A stretch of DNA of 64,000 nucleotides from VRUE01 sp963805475 (GCA_963805475.1 CAWDUO010000002.1:1-64000); one strand, 5' to 3'. Positions 9,507 through 20,635 are shown, counted from the stretch's first letter. Program-made: numbers and translations. The notes: a model not told the origin generated them from the letters alone.

Positions 9507-10517
9507 ATGAAAGCGATGATTCTGGCGGCGGGTTTGGGGACTCGTCTTAGGCCGATCACATACGCGGTGCCGAAGCCGATGGTGCCGGTGCTCAACCGGC
9601 CGGTGATGGAGCACACGGTGCGGCTGCTGGCCCGGCACGGCTTCGGCGAGTCGATCGCCAACCTGCACTGGTTCCCGGAGACGATCGAGGCCCACTTCGG
9701 CGACGGCTCGGACTTCGGCCTCGATCTCTCCTACAGCCACGAGGAGCGGCTGCTGGGGACCGCCGGCGGCGTGCGCAACGCCGCCGGGTTCCTCGGCGAC
9801 TCGTTCCTCGTCGTCGCCGGCGACGCGCTGACCGACATCGACCTCGCCGCGATGCGCGAGTTCCACGAGTCCCACGACGGGCTGGTCACGATGGCGACCA
9901 AGCGGGTCGCCGAGACCGACCAGTTCGGCGTCGTGATCGCCGGCGGCGACGGCCGCGTCCAGGGCTTCCAGGAGAAGCCCGACCCGGCCGAGGCGCTGTC
10001 GGACCTGGCCAACACCTGCATCTACATGTTCCGCGCCGAGGTCTTCGACTACTTCCCCGAGCCGGGGACGAGCAACGACGCCGGCCCCGGGGACCCGCCC
10101 GAGTTCGCCGACTGGGCCAAGGACGTCTTCCCGGCCCTGCTCGAGGCCGACGTGCCCTTCTATTCGCACGAGATCGACGCTTACTGGAACGACATCGGCA
10201 ACCTCGACGAGCTGCGCCAGGGCAACATGGACGCGCTGCGCGGAGCGGTCGCGCTCGAGCCCGGGGCGCCGGAGGTGGCGGATGGGGTGCGCGCGGCGAG
10301 CCCGCTGGAGGGGGCCGAGGTGACGGCGCCCGCCCTGATCGGCGCCGGGGTCGAGATCGGCGCCGGCGCACGCATCGACGGGCCGGCGGTCGTCGGCGAC
10401 GGCTGCCGCCTCGGCGCGGGCTCGATCGTGCGCGACGCGATCCTGCTCGAGGGCGCCGAGCTGCCGCCCCGGTCGGTCCTGGTCGGCGGCATCGCGGCTC
10501 GCGTCAAGGAGGCGTGA
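9507..10517 (+). CDS. Second NDP-sugar pyrophosphorylase (mannose-1-phosphate guanylyltransferase-like)
   Basis: A paralogue of the gene at 5978, with AAGLGTRLRPITYAVPKP at residues 7-24, VAGDALTDIDL near 94 and GFQEKPDP near 152. Hexapeptide repeats fill the C-terminus. At 336 residues it is typical of the GMPP-like family. The two copies differ enough to suggest different sugar substrates. An inverted repeat lies directly upstream. The gene probably starts its own transcript, since the gap to ahcY is 94 bp. Confidence 0.8.
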   Translation: MKAMILAAGLGTRLRPITYAVPKPMVPVLNRPVMEHTVRLLARHGFGESIANLHWFPETIEAHFGDGSDFGLDLSYSHEERLLGTAGGVRNAAGFLGDSFLVVAGDALTDIDLAAMREFHESHDGLVTMATKRVAETDQFGVVIAGGDGRVQGFQEKPDPAEALSDLANTCIYMFRAEVFDYFPEPGTSNDAGPGDPPEFADWAKDVFPALLEADVPFYSHEIDAYWNDIGNLDELRQGNMDALRGAVALEPGAPEVADGVRAASPLEGAEVTAPALIGAGVEIGAGARIDGPAVVGDGCRLGAGSIVRDAILLEGAELPPRSVLVGGIAARVKEA

Positions 10518-10524
10518 CGGACTT

Positions 10525-10550
10525 TTGACATCCGGCGCGCCACGCGCGCG
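10525..10550 (+). promoter_or_regulatory. TTGACA and a GC palindrome upstream of comF
   Basis: TTGACA at 10525-10530 is a perfect -35 hexamer. It is followed by the palindrome-like motif GCGCGCCACGCGCGCG at 10535-10550, which ends 23 bases before the preferred comF start. The same 16 bases occur at 59574-59589, upstream of another gene. No clear -10 is visible, so the promoter reading is tentative. Confidence 0.35.
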
Positions 10551-10573
10551 CCACCGCGTTGCAGGCTCAGGGC

Positions 10574-11197
10574 GTGAAGCTGCTCCACGCCGTCCAGGCC
10601 GGCCTCGTCCCGCCCCTCTGCGCCGCCTGCGGCCGCGGCTGTCGCCGCGAGGCGGCGCTCTGCGGCCGCTGCGCCCGCCGGCTCGCCTCGATGGACCCGC
10701 TCGAGGGCGCCGGCCCGCCGGGCGTCGACCGGGCCTGGTCCTCGGCTTCCCATGAGGGAGTGGCGCGCGACCTGGTCGTCGCGCTCAAGTTCCGCCGCCT
10801 GCTGCCGGTGGCCGACCTGATGGCCGAACGCATCGGCTGGCTCGCTCCCGGCACGCTGCTCAGCGGCGCCGTCGTCCCCGTCCCCACGGGGCGTCTGCGC
10901 TCGCTTTCGCGCGGCTTCGACCCCGCCGCCGAGATCGCCGCCGCCTTGGCGCGGCGGGCGGAGCTGCCGCTGAGCCAGTGCCTCGCGCGCCGCGGCGGCG
11001 GCCGCCAGGTCGGCAAGCGGCGCGCCGAGCGCGTCGGCAGCCCGCCGGCGATCGGCGTCCGCGGTGAGGTCCCGCGCAGCGTCCTGCTGGTCGACGACGT
11101 GCTCACGACCGGCGCCACGCTCGCCTCCTGCGCCCAGGCGCTGCGGCGGGCCGGCAGCGTCCGCGTCGCGGCGATCGTCTTCGCCCGCAGGCTGTGA
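10574..11197 (+). CDS. comF: ComF family protein (phosphoribosyltransferase-like)
   Basis: The protein begins with two Cys pairs (CAACGRGC and CGRC within the first 40 residues) that form a zinc-binding site. It ends with a type I phosphoribosyltransferase PRPP loop, VLLVDDVLTTGATL. PVPTGRLRSLSRGFDPA is also typical of the family. ComF proteins take part in DNA uptake in competent bacteria; elsewhere the role is unclear. I prefer GTG 10574 over TTG 10559 because the family usually starts close to the zinc motif. About 208 residues, normal size. No other competence genes are nearby. Confidence 0.8.
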   Translation: MKLLHAVQAGLVPPLCAACGRGCRREAALCGRCARRLASMDPLEGAGPPGVDRAWSSASHEGVARDLVVALKFRRLLPVADLMAERIGWLAPGTLLSGAVVPVPTGRLRSLSRGFDPAAEIAAALARRAELPLSQCLARRGGGRQVGKRRAERVGSPPAIGVRGEVPRSVLLVDDVLTTGATLASCAQALRRAGSVRVAAIVFARRL

Positions 11198-11294
11198 GCC
11201 CCGGCGTCGGAGCCGTACATCCGTAGAAGACCCCATTGCCGCCGCCGGGACGGGGGCGTAGCATCGAGCTGGACCCAAAACAGAGGAGGCAGAC

Positions 11295-11648
11295 ATGCGG
11301 ATCGAGGTGCGAGGGCGCAACGTCGAGGTCGACGACGAGCTGCGGGGGCACGTGATCAAGCGGTTTCGCCGAGTCGGGAGACAGGTCTCCGAGCTTGCGA
11401 CCCTCGACGTGGTCCTCTGGGAAGAGCGCAACCCGGCGATCGCCGACGGCCAGGTCGCCGAGGCGACGCTGCGCTTGAAGGGCGTCACGCTGCACGCCAC
11501 GGAGCGCTCGCCGGAGATGGCCCACTCCGTGCACGAGTTGGCCGAGGACATCCGCCGCCAGGTCAAGCGGCATCGCGAGAAGCGGCGCAAGAGGCGCCGC
11601 ACGAGGCGTCTCGTCAACCAGCTGCGTGGCCGCACAGCTGAAGCTTGA
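11295..11648 (+). CDS. Ribosome hibernation-promoting factor, short form (HPF/RaiA family)
   Basis: Binds the decoding channel of idle 30S subunits and blocks translation in stress or stationary phase. The start MRIEVRGRNVEVDDELR and ATLRLKGVTLHATE match the S30AE fold. The basic tail (HREKRRKRRRTRRL) replaces the C-terminal dimerisation domain of long HPF, so at 117 residues this is a short or YfiA-like form. AGGAGG lies 8 bases before the ATG. It directly precedes secA, a common order in actinobacteria and firmicutes. Confidence 0.85.
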   Translation: MRIEVRGRNVEVDDELRGHVIKRFRRVGRQVSELATLDVVLWEERNPAIADGQVAEATLRLKGVTLHATERSPEMAHSVHELAEDIRRQVKRHREKRRKRRRTRRLVNQLRGRTAEA

Positions 11649-11676
11649 GCTGATCGAAGCCAGCTACTCTTGACCC

Positions 11677-14526
<2,850 letters not shown>

Positions 14527-14528
14527 CC

Positions 14529-14639
14529 GGGGGTATCCCGGCAGGGGCTCCACTTAACTTTTTTGACGACGGTTTCGGTTGTCCGTGTGCCTCGCCGCCA
14601 AAAAAGTACAAGACGTTCCGCCCCTACCGGGATACTCCC
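14529..14639. repeat. Two-tier inverted repeat, family member 1 (likely bidirectional terminator)
   Basis: The outer arms 14529-14548 and 14620-14639 pair over 20 positions with two G-T type mismatches. The inner arms ACTTTTTTG (14557-14565) and CAAAAAAGT (14599-14607) pair perfectly. The reverse complement of this block matches 43177-43273 in order and motif (CTTGTACTTTTT, then a GGAC core, then AAAAAGTT-AG). This is therefore a dispersed repeat family and not a one-off terminator. It lies between secA and the next gene, both on the plus strand. Confidence 0.75.
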
Positions 14640-14640
14640 T

Positions 14641-15006
14641 TTGACCCACGATCCGGTCAGGGAATTCATCCGGGCCTTCAACGAGAGGGACCTGGATGCG
14701 TTCGTCGACGTCCTCGATGAGGGAGTGGAGCTTCACTCGATGAAGGGTCTGCGGAAGGGAAGGGAGGCTGCCCGACTTTGGGCTACGCGGCCTCCTGGAG
14801 GGGTGCAGCAGACGATCGAGTTGGTGGAGCTGCATGAGGAGACGGATCGGGCCGTGGCGCTGATCCGGCGGGTCTGGCGCTGGGAAGAGGACGGGTCGCA
14901 CGCCTCGACCGACGAGATGGCCTGGTACTTCGAGCTGCGCGGCAGGCATATCCGCAGCTGGCGTCCGTACGAGGACCGTGCCGAGGCGCTGGATAAGCTT
15001 CGCTGA
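14641..15006 (+). CDS. SnoaL/NTF2-fold protein of unknown substrate
   Basis: A 121-residue single-domain protein. The pattern REFIRAFNERDLDAFVDVLD, then VELHSMKG..KGREA, then a strand ending in VWRWEEDG and DEMAWYFELRGRHIRSWRPY, is that of the SnoaL-like branch of the NTF2 fold (ketosteroid isomerase and small-ligand proteins). I take TTG 14641 as the start because everything upstream in frame is the repeat element. No good ribosome binding site is visible. Its stop overlaps the prfB ATG (TGATG), so it is probably co-translated with RF2. Confidence 0.65.
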   Translation: MTHDPVREFIRAFNERDLDAFVDVLDEGVELHSMKGLRKGREAARLWATRPPGGVQQTIELVELHEETDRAVALIRRVWRWEEDGSHASTDEMAWYFELRGRHIRSWRPYEDRAEALDKLR

Positions 15007-16128
15007 TGGCGGACGTCGCTCAGACCGAGTCGGTTCCGGCGCGGCTCGCCGCGATCCGAGAGCAGCTGTCCCTGCTCTCGGACTACCTTTGACCCGGTCG
15101 GGCTGAGGGCGGAAGCCGAGCGCCTCGAGGAGGAGATGGGCCGGCCCGGCTTCTGGGACGACCAGGAGGCGGCGGCGCGGATCTCGGCCGCCCACGCCCG
15201 CGCCCAGCGCCGCCTCGAGACCTTCGGGGGGCTGGAGTCCGAGGTCGGCGACCTCGACGAGCTGGCCGAGATGGCGGCCGAGGACGATGAGCTGGCGGCC
15301 GAGCTGACGACCCAGCTGGCCTCGGTCGAGTCGCGCCTCGCCGAGCTGGAAGAGGCGCGCCTGTTCAGCGGTCAGTACGACGCCGGCGACGCGGTCGTCT
15401 CGGTGCATGCGGGCGCCGGCGGCACCGACTCGCAGGACTGGGCTGAGATGCTGCTGCGGATGTATTTGCGCTGGGCGGAGCGGCGCGGCTTCGAGGTCGA
15501 GATGAAGGAGGCCTCGCCGGGGGAGGAGGCCGGGCTCAAGTCGGCCACCCTCATCGTCCGCGGCGAGAACGCCTACGGCCTCTTCGCCGCCGAGCGCGGC
15601 GTGCACCGGTTGGTGCGGATCTCCCCCTTCGACTCCTCGGCGCGGCGCCACACCAGCTTCGCCCAGGTCGACGTCGGGCCGGTCGTCGACGAGGGGGTCG
15701 AGGTCGAGATCGACGAGGCCGACCTGCGGGTCGACACCTACCGCGCCTCCGGCGCCGGCGGCCAGCACGTCAACAAGACCGACTCCGCGGTCCGCATCAC
15801 CCACGTCCCGACCGGGGTCGTCGTGCAGTGCCAGAACGAGCGCTCGCAGACGCAGAACAAGGCGGTCGCGATGCAGCTGCTTCGCTCGAAGCTGATCGAG
15901 CTGGAGGAGCGCAAGCGGGCGGAGGAGCTGGCGAAGGAGCGGGGCGAGGTCAAGGACGTTGCCTGGGGCTCGCAGATCCGCAGCTACTTCCTGCACCCCG
16001 ACCAGCGGGTGAAGGACCACCGCACCGGGCATGAGGCCGGCGACGCCCAGCGGGTGCTGGACGGCGACATCGACGAGTTCGTCAGGGATTACCTGAACAA
16101 GACGGCCGCGTCGTCTAGCCGACCCTGA
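15006..16128 (+). CDS. prfB: Peptide chain release factor 2, with programmed +1 frameshift
   Basis: Recognises UGA and UAA and triggers peptide release. The first 28 codons (ATG 15006) run into an in-frame TGA at 15090-15092, and the remaining 345 codons lie in the +1 frame up to 16128, giving 373 residues. The RF2 specificity tripeptide SPF is in VRISPFDSSARRH, and the catalytic GGQ is at about 251-253 in ASGAGGQHVNKT. The N-terminal helical domain is rich in Glu and Arg, as usual. The gene overlaps the start of a convergent gene by 14 bp at its 3' end. See the recoding-site entry for regulation. Confidence 0.95.
15084..15093 (+). promoter_or_regulatory. RF2 autoregulatory frameshift site
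   Basis: The site reads TAC CTT TGA C, the conserved CUU-UGA-C slippery site at which ribosomes shift +1 when RF2 is scarce. Upstream, where Escherichia coli has a strong AGGGGG spaced for 16S pairing, this site has only TCTCGGAC. The internal Shine-Dalgarno stimulus therefore looks weak. Confidence 0.9.
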
Positions 16129-16702
16129 CCGGCTTGGTCTGGAACTTGCAGGAGGGTGTCTTGAAGCGGACCGTTATCCGCGTGACCTTTCTCTTGCCGA
16201 GCTTTTTCGAGATGTGGATCGCGCCGCTGCTGCCCAGGTGGTGATGGACGGAGACGATGTGTTTCGCGCCCGCGAGGACTTCGATGGTCGCGGCGATCGG
16301 GTCGGTGGTCGTGTAGTTGACCGTCACCTTCAGGCTGCCGCCCCTGTCGACGGCGTGGGCGTGAGCGCTGCGCAGGGCGCACTGGCTCGAGCCGGCGGTG
16401 CCTCGCTTGGCTTCCTCCTCCTTCGCCGCCTGCTTCGCTTCCTTGCAGATCGCGTCGGCTTCGGCCTTGCTGATTTCTTCGAGTTCGAATTCCACTTCGG
16501 CGCTTCCGCATTCTTCTTCGGCGAGTTCGAGCGCCGTTTCTTCTCCTTCCCCTTCTCCTTCTTCTCCTTCCCCTTCTTCTTCGGCTTCGAATGCTTCTTC
16601 GAAGGCAAAGAGGGTGTGCGCGGGGAGTGTGGAGGCGGCCCAGGCGGGTTGTCCCCCGATCAGCAGGGCAAAAAGGAGCAGCGGTAAAAAGAAGATCCGC
16701 AT
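16115..16702 (-). CDS. Secreted protein of unknown function with acidic low-complexity segment
   Basis: The 195-residue product has a clear Sec signal peptide (MRIFFLPLLLFALLIGG, likely cleavage after AWA near residue 22). A Glu/Gly-rich stretch follows at about 35-60, then a helical part with Cys residues, and a C-terminal beta-rich domain of about 85 residues with VTVNYTTTDPIAATIEVL and a final basic segment. Two Cys pairs might form disulphides. I do not recognise the family. It is convergent with prfB, overlapping it by 14 bp. Confidence 0.65.
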   Translation of the reverse strand: MRIFFLPLLLFALLIGGQPAWAASTLPAHTLFAFEEAFEAEEEGEGEEGEGEGEETALELAEEECGSAEVEFELEEISKAEADAICKEAKQAAKEEEAKRGTAGSSQCALRSAHAHAVDRGGSLKVTVNYTTTDPIAATIEVLAGAKHIVSVHHHLGSSGAIHISKKLGKRKVTRITVRFKTPSCKFQTKPVRVG

Positions 16703-16717
16703 CGGACTGGGAAAATT

Positions 16718-17281
16718 CTACTTTGGCCTGTCAAGCACGCCCTCCATCTCGAGCAGCGCTTCCTTCATCGGCAGGCCGCCGCCGTAGCCGCCGAGCGCGC
16801 CGCCGCTGCGCAGAACGCGGTGGCAGGGGACGACGATCGGGACCGGGTTGGCGCCGCAGGCGGTGCCGGCGGCGCGCACGGCGCGCTCGTTGCCGGCGCT
16901 GCGGGCGATCTCGGTGTAGCTGCGGGTGCGGCCGTAGGGGATGCGGTCGATGGCCCTTAGCGCCCGCAGGCGGAAGCCCTTGCTCAGCCGCCAGTCGAGC
17001 GGCAGCTCGAACTCGCGCAGGCGGCCCTCGAAGTAGGAGTCGAGCTGGCGGCGGGCGTCGTCGAGCCGCGCCGGCGCCTCGAGCACGCGCGGGGAGATCC
17101 GCGCCGCCAGATCCTCCAGGGCCTCGCCGGCGTCGTAGTTGGGCAGGCTTAGCTTGACCAGGCCGCGCGGCGTCGCGGCGAGGAGCAGCGGGCCGAAGGG
17201 GGACTCGACGGTGGCGTAGGCGACGTCGAGCAGGCCCTCGTCGGCGGCGCGGTCGGCGAGTCGTTCGAGGCTCGGCTTCAT
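16718..17281 (-). CDS. ogt: Methylated-DNA-[protein]-cysteine S-methyltransferase (MGMT/Ogt)
   Basis: Repairs O6-alkylguanine by moving the alkyl group to its own cysteine. The active site PCHRV is visible with Cys153, preceded by RAAGTACGANPVPIVV and followed by GGYGGGLPMKEALLEMEG, all typical. The N-terminal ribonuclease-like domain is present, giving 187 residues. The start ATG at 17281 overlaps the stop of the sigma factor gene by 4 bp, so expression of the two is coupled. This suggests that alkylation or genotoxic stress is under control of that sigma factor. Confidence 0.92.
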   Translation of the reverse strand: MKPSLERLADRAADEGLLDVAYATVESPFGPLLLAATPRGLVKLSLPNYDAGEALEDLAARISPRVLEAPARLDDARRQLDSYFEGRLREFELPLDWRLSKGFRLRALRAIDRIPYGRTRSYTEIARSAGNERAVRAAGTACGANPVPIVVPCHRVLRSGGALGGYGGGLPMKEALLEMEGVLDRPK

Positions 17282-17745
17282 GCCAGCTCCTTTCGCAGTC
17301 GCTTGATCCCCTCGTGCAGGCTGCGCCGCGCGGCGGCGGGCGAGCAGCCGAGCGCGGCGGCGATCTCGGCGTGGGGGAGGTCGCAGGCGTAGCGCAACGC
17401 GACCGCGGCGCGCTGCTTCGGCGGCAGCGCCCCGACCAGCGCCCAGAGCCCCTCGTCGAGCTCGGGCTCGGCGGTCGCGCCGCCCAGCTCTTCTGGCTCG
17501 GCGACCGGCAGCGGCCGCTTCCCGTTCGCCCGGTGGTGGTCGATCGCCTTGCGCTGCGCGATCGTCAGCAGCCAGCCGCGCAGGTTGCGGTCGTCGTCGA
17601 GGCCCGGGTAGGCGCGCAGCGCCGCCAGGAACGTCTCCTGAAAGCAGTCCTCCGCATCCGCCCGCCCGACGGCCCCGCACAGCACCGCCATCACGTCGGC
17701 GGCGTGGTCGTCGATCAGCATCTGGAACGGAGGCAGCGCGGTCAC
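17278..17745 (-). CDS. ECF-type RNA polymerase sigma factor
   Basis: A 155-residue sigma-70 family protein with region 2 (DAEDCFQETFLAALRAY and NLRGWLLTIAQRKAIDHHR) and region 4 (ALPPKQRAAVALRYACDLPHAEIA followed by the helix-turn-helix GCSPAAARRSLHEGIKRL). It lacks regions 1 and 3, as ECF factors do. No anti-sigma gene is adjacent; instead the gene overlaps the DNA-repair methyltransferase. How it is controlled cannot be seen. It is divergent from nadC with a 64-bp shared promoter region. Confidence 0.9.
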   Translation of the reverse strand: MTALPPFQMLIDDHAADVMAVLCGAVGRADAEDCFQETFLAALRAYPGLDDDRNLRGWLLTIAQRKAIDHHRANGKRPLPVAEPEELGGATAEPELDEGLWALVGALPPKQRAAVALRYACDLPHAEIAAALGCSPAAARRSLHEGIKRLRKELA

Positions 17746-17780
17746 TCGAGGAATTAAACGTCCAAAGGGTCAAGGATGTG

Positions 17781-17798
17781 AGAGGGACCCGTCCCTCT
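17781..17798. promoter_or_regulatory. Tight palindrome in the sigma/nadC divergent region
   Basis: AGAGGGAC (17781-17788) and GTCCCTCT (17791-17798) form a perfect 8-bp inverted repeat with a 2-base centre, 12 bp before the nadC ATG. The tight centre fits an operator better than an RNA hairpin. It lies between divergent genes and could control either. Confidence 0.45.
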
Positions 17799-17809
17799 AG
17801 GGTTTGGCG

Positions 17810-18652
17810 ATGGACGATTTGATCCGGGAGGTGGTGGCTCGCGCGCTCGCCGAGGATCTGGGAGCTGGGGATGTGACTTCGGCGGCTACGGTGCCTGAGG
17901 GGGCGCGGGCCAGGGCTCGGGTCGTGCAGAAGGAGCCGGGGGTTGTGTTTGGGCTGGATCTGGTTGCCGAGGCTCTGCGGCAGTGCGGGGTGGGGGGGGT
18001 CGACAAGCTGGTGGTCGAGGGGCAGTGGCGGGAGGCGCCGGCGGAGGTGGCGCTGACGAGCGGGCCGGCGGCTGGGTTGTTGGCGGCCGAGCGGACGGCG
18101 CTCAACTTCCTCGGGCATCTCTCGGGCGTGGCGACGCTGACGGCGCGCTTCGTCGAGGCGGTCGCGGGGACGGGAGCGCGGATTCTCGACACTCGCAAGA
18201 CGACGCCGGGACTGCGGGCGCTGGAGAAGGCCGCGGTCGCGGCCGGGGGAGGGGTCAATCACCGGATGGGCCTCTACGACGCGATCCTGATCAAGGAGAA
18301 CCACGTCGCGCTGGCGGGAGGCGTTGCCAAGGCGGTTCACGCCGCCCGCGCCGCTCAGCCCCAGGTGCCGCTGGAGATCGAGTGCCGCGACCTCGACGAG
18401 GTCGCCTACGCGCTGGGCGCCGGCGCCGATCGCCTGCTGCTCGACAACATGGACCCCGCCATCTTGCGCAAAGCCGTCGAGCTGCGCGACGAGCAGGGCG
18501 AGGGCGCCCCGACCCTCGAGGCCTCCGGAGGCGTCAGCCTCGACACCGTCCGCGAGATCGCCGAAACCGGCGTCGACTTCATCTCGGTGGGCGCTCTAAC
18601 CCACTCCGCCCCGACGCTCGACTTCAGCATGCTGCTCGAGCCGCTCACCTGA
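17810..18652 (+). CDS. nadC: Nicotinate-nucleotide pyrophosphorylase (carboxylating)
   Basis: Converts quinolinate and PRPP to nicotinate mononucleotide in de novo NAD synthesis. Family motifs are NFLGHLSGVATLTARFV, ILDTRKTTPGLRALEK, NHRMGLYDAILIKENH, DRLLLDNM and LEASGGVSLDTV. At 280 residues it is full length. ATG 17810 is preferred over TTG 17804. Its 3' end overlaps the convergent glycosylase gene by 8 bp. The partner nadA lies just beyond that gene; nadB is not in the window. Confidence 0.95.
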   Translation: MDDLIREVVARALAEDLGAGDVTSAATVPEGARARARVVQKEPGVVFGLDLVAEALRQCGVGGVDKLVVEGQWREAPAEVALTSGPAAGLLAAERTALNFLGHLSGVATLTARFVEAVAGTGARILDTRKTTPGLRALEKAAVAAGGGVNHRMGLYDAILIKENHVALAGGVAKAVHAARAAQPQVPLEIECRDLDEVAYALGAGADRLLLDNMDPAILRKAVELRDEQGEGAPTLEASGGVSLDTVREIAETGVDFISVGALTHSAPTLDFSMLLEPLT

Positions 18653-19490
18653 GCAGTCTCGACAGCCGGCGGTCCTTGAGCACGCGGCCGCCCGTCTGTT
18701 CCTTGGGGCAGTAGCTGGTCTGGTGCTCGGCGAAGTAGACGGCCTCGATCATCGTCCCACAGCGCGGGCAGGGCTCGCCCTCTCGCTTATGAATCTGCAG
18801 CGGCATCGGCAGCTTGTCCGGCAGCTCGGCGCCTACCGTTCGCTCGTAGTGCTCGATCGCGTCGCCGAGCACGTGCAGGGCGGCGTGTAGGCGCTCGATC
18901 TCTTCCGCGTCCAGCTCGGCGCCCTGCTTGAACGGCGAGAGGCGCGCCTCCCAGAGGATCTCATCGACCCATGAGCGGCCGATGCCGGCGATGTCGCGCT
19001 GGTGGCGCAGCAGCGGGTGCAGGTGGCGGGGCTGATCGATGGCGGAGGCAAAGACATCCAGCGGTGGCGCCGGCCAGGCCTCCGGTCCCAGGGTGGCGAC
19101 AGCTTCGTCGTCCCCAACGGCCTCGGTCGGCAGCAGCTTCGCCCACGCCCGCTGCTTCGTCCCGAACTCCCGCAGCCGCAGCTCCCGCCCGTCGTCCAGC
19201 CGGATCAGCACCCGCGAGGCGCGGTCTTTGAGCGAAGCCCGCTTGTCGAAGACACGCAGCCTGCCCGCTGACATCAGGTGGATCAGGAGCGCCAGCTCTC
19301 CGAACTCGACCACCGGCATCTTGCCGACCCGCCGAACCCCTGTGACCTTCCGCCCAGCCAGCTCGTCGAGCGGCGGCTCGAAGGTCTTCATCACGTTCAT
19401 CCCCGGCGCAACGGCCGATTCGACGCAAGCTCCGCGCACCGCGGCATCGAGTCGCCGCGCCGTGATCTCGACCTCCGGCAGCTCGGGCAT
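18645..19490 (-). CDS. Fpg/Nei family DNA glycosylase
   Basis: Removes oxidised bases by N-glycosylase/AP-lyase action. The mature N-terminus PELPEVE supplies the catalytic Pro2 and Glu3, a conserved Lys is in RRVGKMPVVE, and the H2TH region is around GIGRSWVDEILW. A zinc finger with two CxxC-like pairs (CPRCG and YCPKEQTGGR) ends the protein. I start it at ATG 19490, not at the upstream in-frame start, because the initiator Met must directly precede Pro. 281 residues. Whether it prefers 8-oxoguanine (MutM) or pyrimidine lesions (Nei) is not clear. Confidence 0.88.
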   Translation of the reverse strand: MPELPEVEITARRLDAAVRGACVESAVAPGMNVMKTFEPPLDELAGRKVTGVRRVGKMPVVEFGELALLIHLMSAGRLRVFDKRASLKDRASRVLIRLDDGRELRLREFGTKQRAWAKLLPTEAVGDDEAVATLGPEAWPAPPLDVFASAIDQPRHLHPLLRHQRDIAGIGRSWVDEILWEARLSPFKQGAELDAEEIERLHAALHVLGDAIEHYERTVGAELPDKLPMPLQIHKREGEPCPRCGTMIEAVYFAEHQTSYCPKEQTGGRVLKDRRLSRLLR

Positions 19491-19558
19491 GCCGAGAGAG
19501 TAGACTCGCAACCAGTTCATTCGCCTGGACTTAGGCCACCGGCCATGCCAGCGAACAT

Positions 19559-20614
19559 ATGACCCGCGAAGCCCGTCCAGGGAGTTTCGAGGTACGTCCG
19601 ATGAGAGAGCTGCCGACGATCAACGAGCCGGTCCCGATGCTCGACCTCAGTCCGGAAGAGGTCGAGGAGATCTCGCGCGAGGTGCGCGAGCTGGCGCGCG
19701 AGCGCGATGCCGTGATCCTCGCCCACAACTACCAGGTGCCCGAGGTCCAGGACGTCGCCGACTACACCGGCGACTCGCTCGGCCTCTCGCGGAAGGCGGC
19801 CGAGTCCGGCGCCTCCGTGATCGCCTTCTGCGGCGTCCACTTCATGGCCGAGACCGCCTCGATCCTCTCGCCCGAGAAGACCGTTTTGATCCCCGACCTC
19901 GACGCCGGCTGCTCGCTCGCCGACTCGATCACCGCGAGCGAGCTGCGCAACTGGAAGGCGCGCCACAGCCCCGACGCGGTCGTGGTCATGTACGTCAACA
20001 CCTCGGCCGAGGTGAAGGCGGAGACGGACTACTGCTGCACCTCCTCCAACGCCGTCAAGGTGGTCGAGCACATCCTGCGCGAGCACGGCCCCGATACCGA
20101 GATCCTCTTCGGCCCCGACATGTGGCTCGGCTCCTACGTCGAGCGCGAGACCGGCCACTCGATGCACGTCTGGCCGGGCGAGTGCCACGTCCACGCCGGC
20201 ATCCGCCCCGACGACATCCGCGCCCAGCGCGCCGCCCATCCCGACGCCGAGTTCCTCGTCCATCCCGAGTGCGGCTGCGTCACCCAGGTGATGGAGTTCG
20301 TCGCCGCCGGCGAAGTCGAGGCGGAGGGCGTGCACATGCTCTCCACCGGGCAGATGCTCGACTACGTCCAGAAGCGGCCCGACGGCGAGTACATCGTCGC
20401 GACCGAGAACGGGATGCTGCACCCGCTGCACCAGGCGGCGCCGGGGGCGAGCCTGATCGAGGCCAACCGGATGGCCTTCTGCAAGTACATGAAGATGATC
20501 ACGCTGCCGAAGCTGCGCGACGCTCTGCGCGAGACGAAGCACGAGGTCTCCGTCCCGGCGGAAATCGCCGAGAGAGCGCGGATTCCGATCGAGCGCATGG
20601 TCGCGATCGGGTAG
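19559..20614 (+). CDS. nadA: Quinolinate synthase A
   Basis: Condenses iminoaspartate with dihydroxyacetone phosphate to quinolinate, using a 4Fe-4S cluster. The pattern AVILAHNYQVPEVQDVADYTGDSLGLS and the Cys residues in AFCGVHFMAE, DYCCTSSNA and HPECGC are diagnostic. The first ATG at 19559 has no visible ribosome binding site, whereas ATG 19601 has GAGG about 8 bases upstream, so the shorter start is quite possible. Full product 351 residues. It lies divergently from the glycosylase gene, close to nadC. Confidence 0.93.
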   Translation: MTREARPGSFEVRPMRELPTINEPVPMLDLSPEEVEEISREVRELARERDAVILAHNYQVPEVQDVADYTGDSLGLSRKAAESGASVIAFCGVHFMAETASILSPEKTVLIPDLDAGCSLADSITASELRNWKARHSPDAVVVMYVNTSAEVKAETDYCCTSSNAVKVVEHILREHGPDTEILFGPDMWLGSYVERETGHSMHVWPGECHVHAGIRPDDIRAQRAAHPDAEFLVHPECGCVTQVMEFVAAGEVEAEGVHMLSTGQMLDYVQKRPDGEYIVATENGMLHPLHQAAPGASLIEANRMAFCKYMKMITLPKLRDALRETKHEVSVPAEIAERARIPIERMVAIG

Positions 20615-20617
20615 GGG

Positions 20618-20623
20618 TATATA
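20618..20623 (+). promoter_or_regulatory. Possible -10 element of tkt
   Basis: TATATA in an otherwise GC-rich stretch lies 12 bases before the transketolase ATG and only 3 bases after the nadA stop. A transcript starting there would have a very short leader. No -35 is evident. Confidence 0.35.
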
Positions 20624-20635
20624 GAGTCAGAATCC

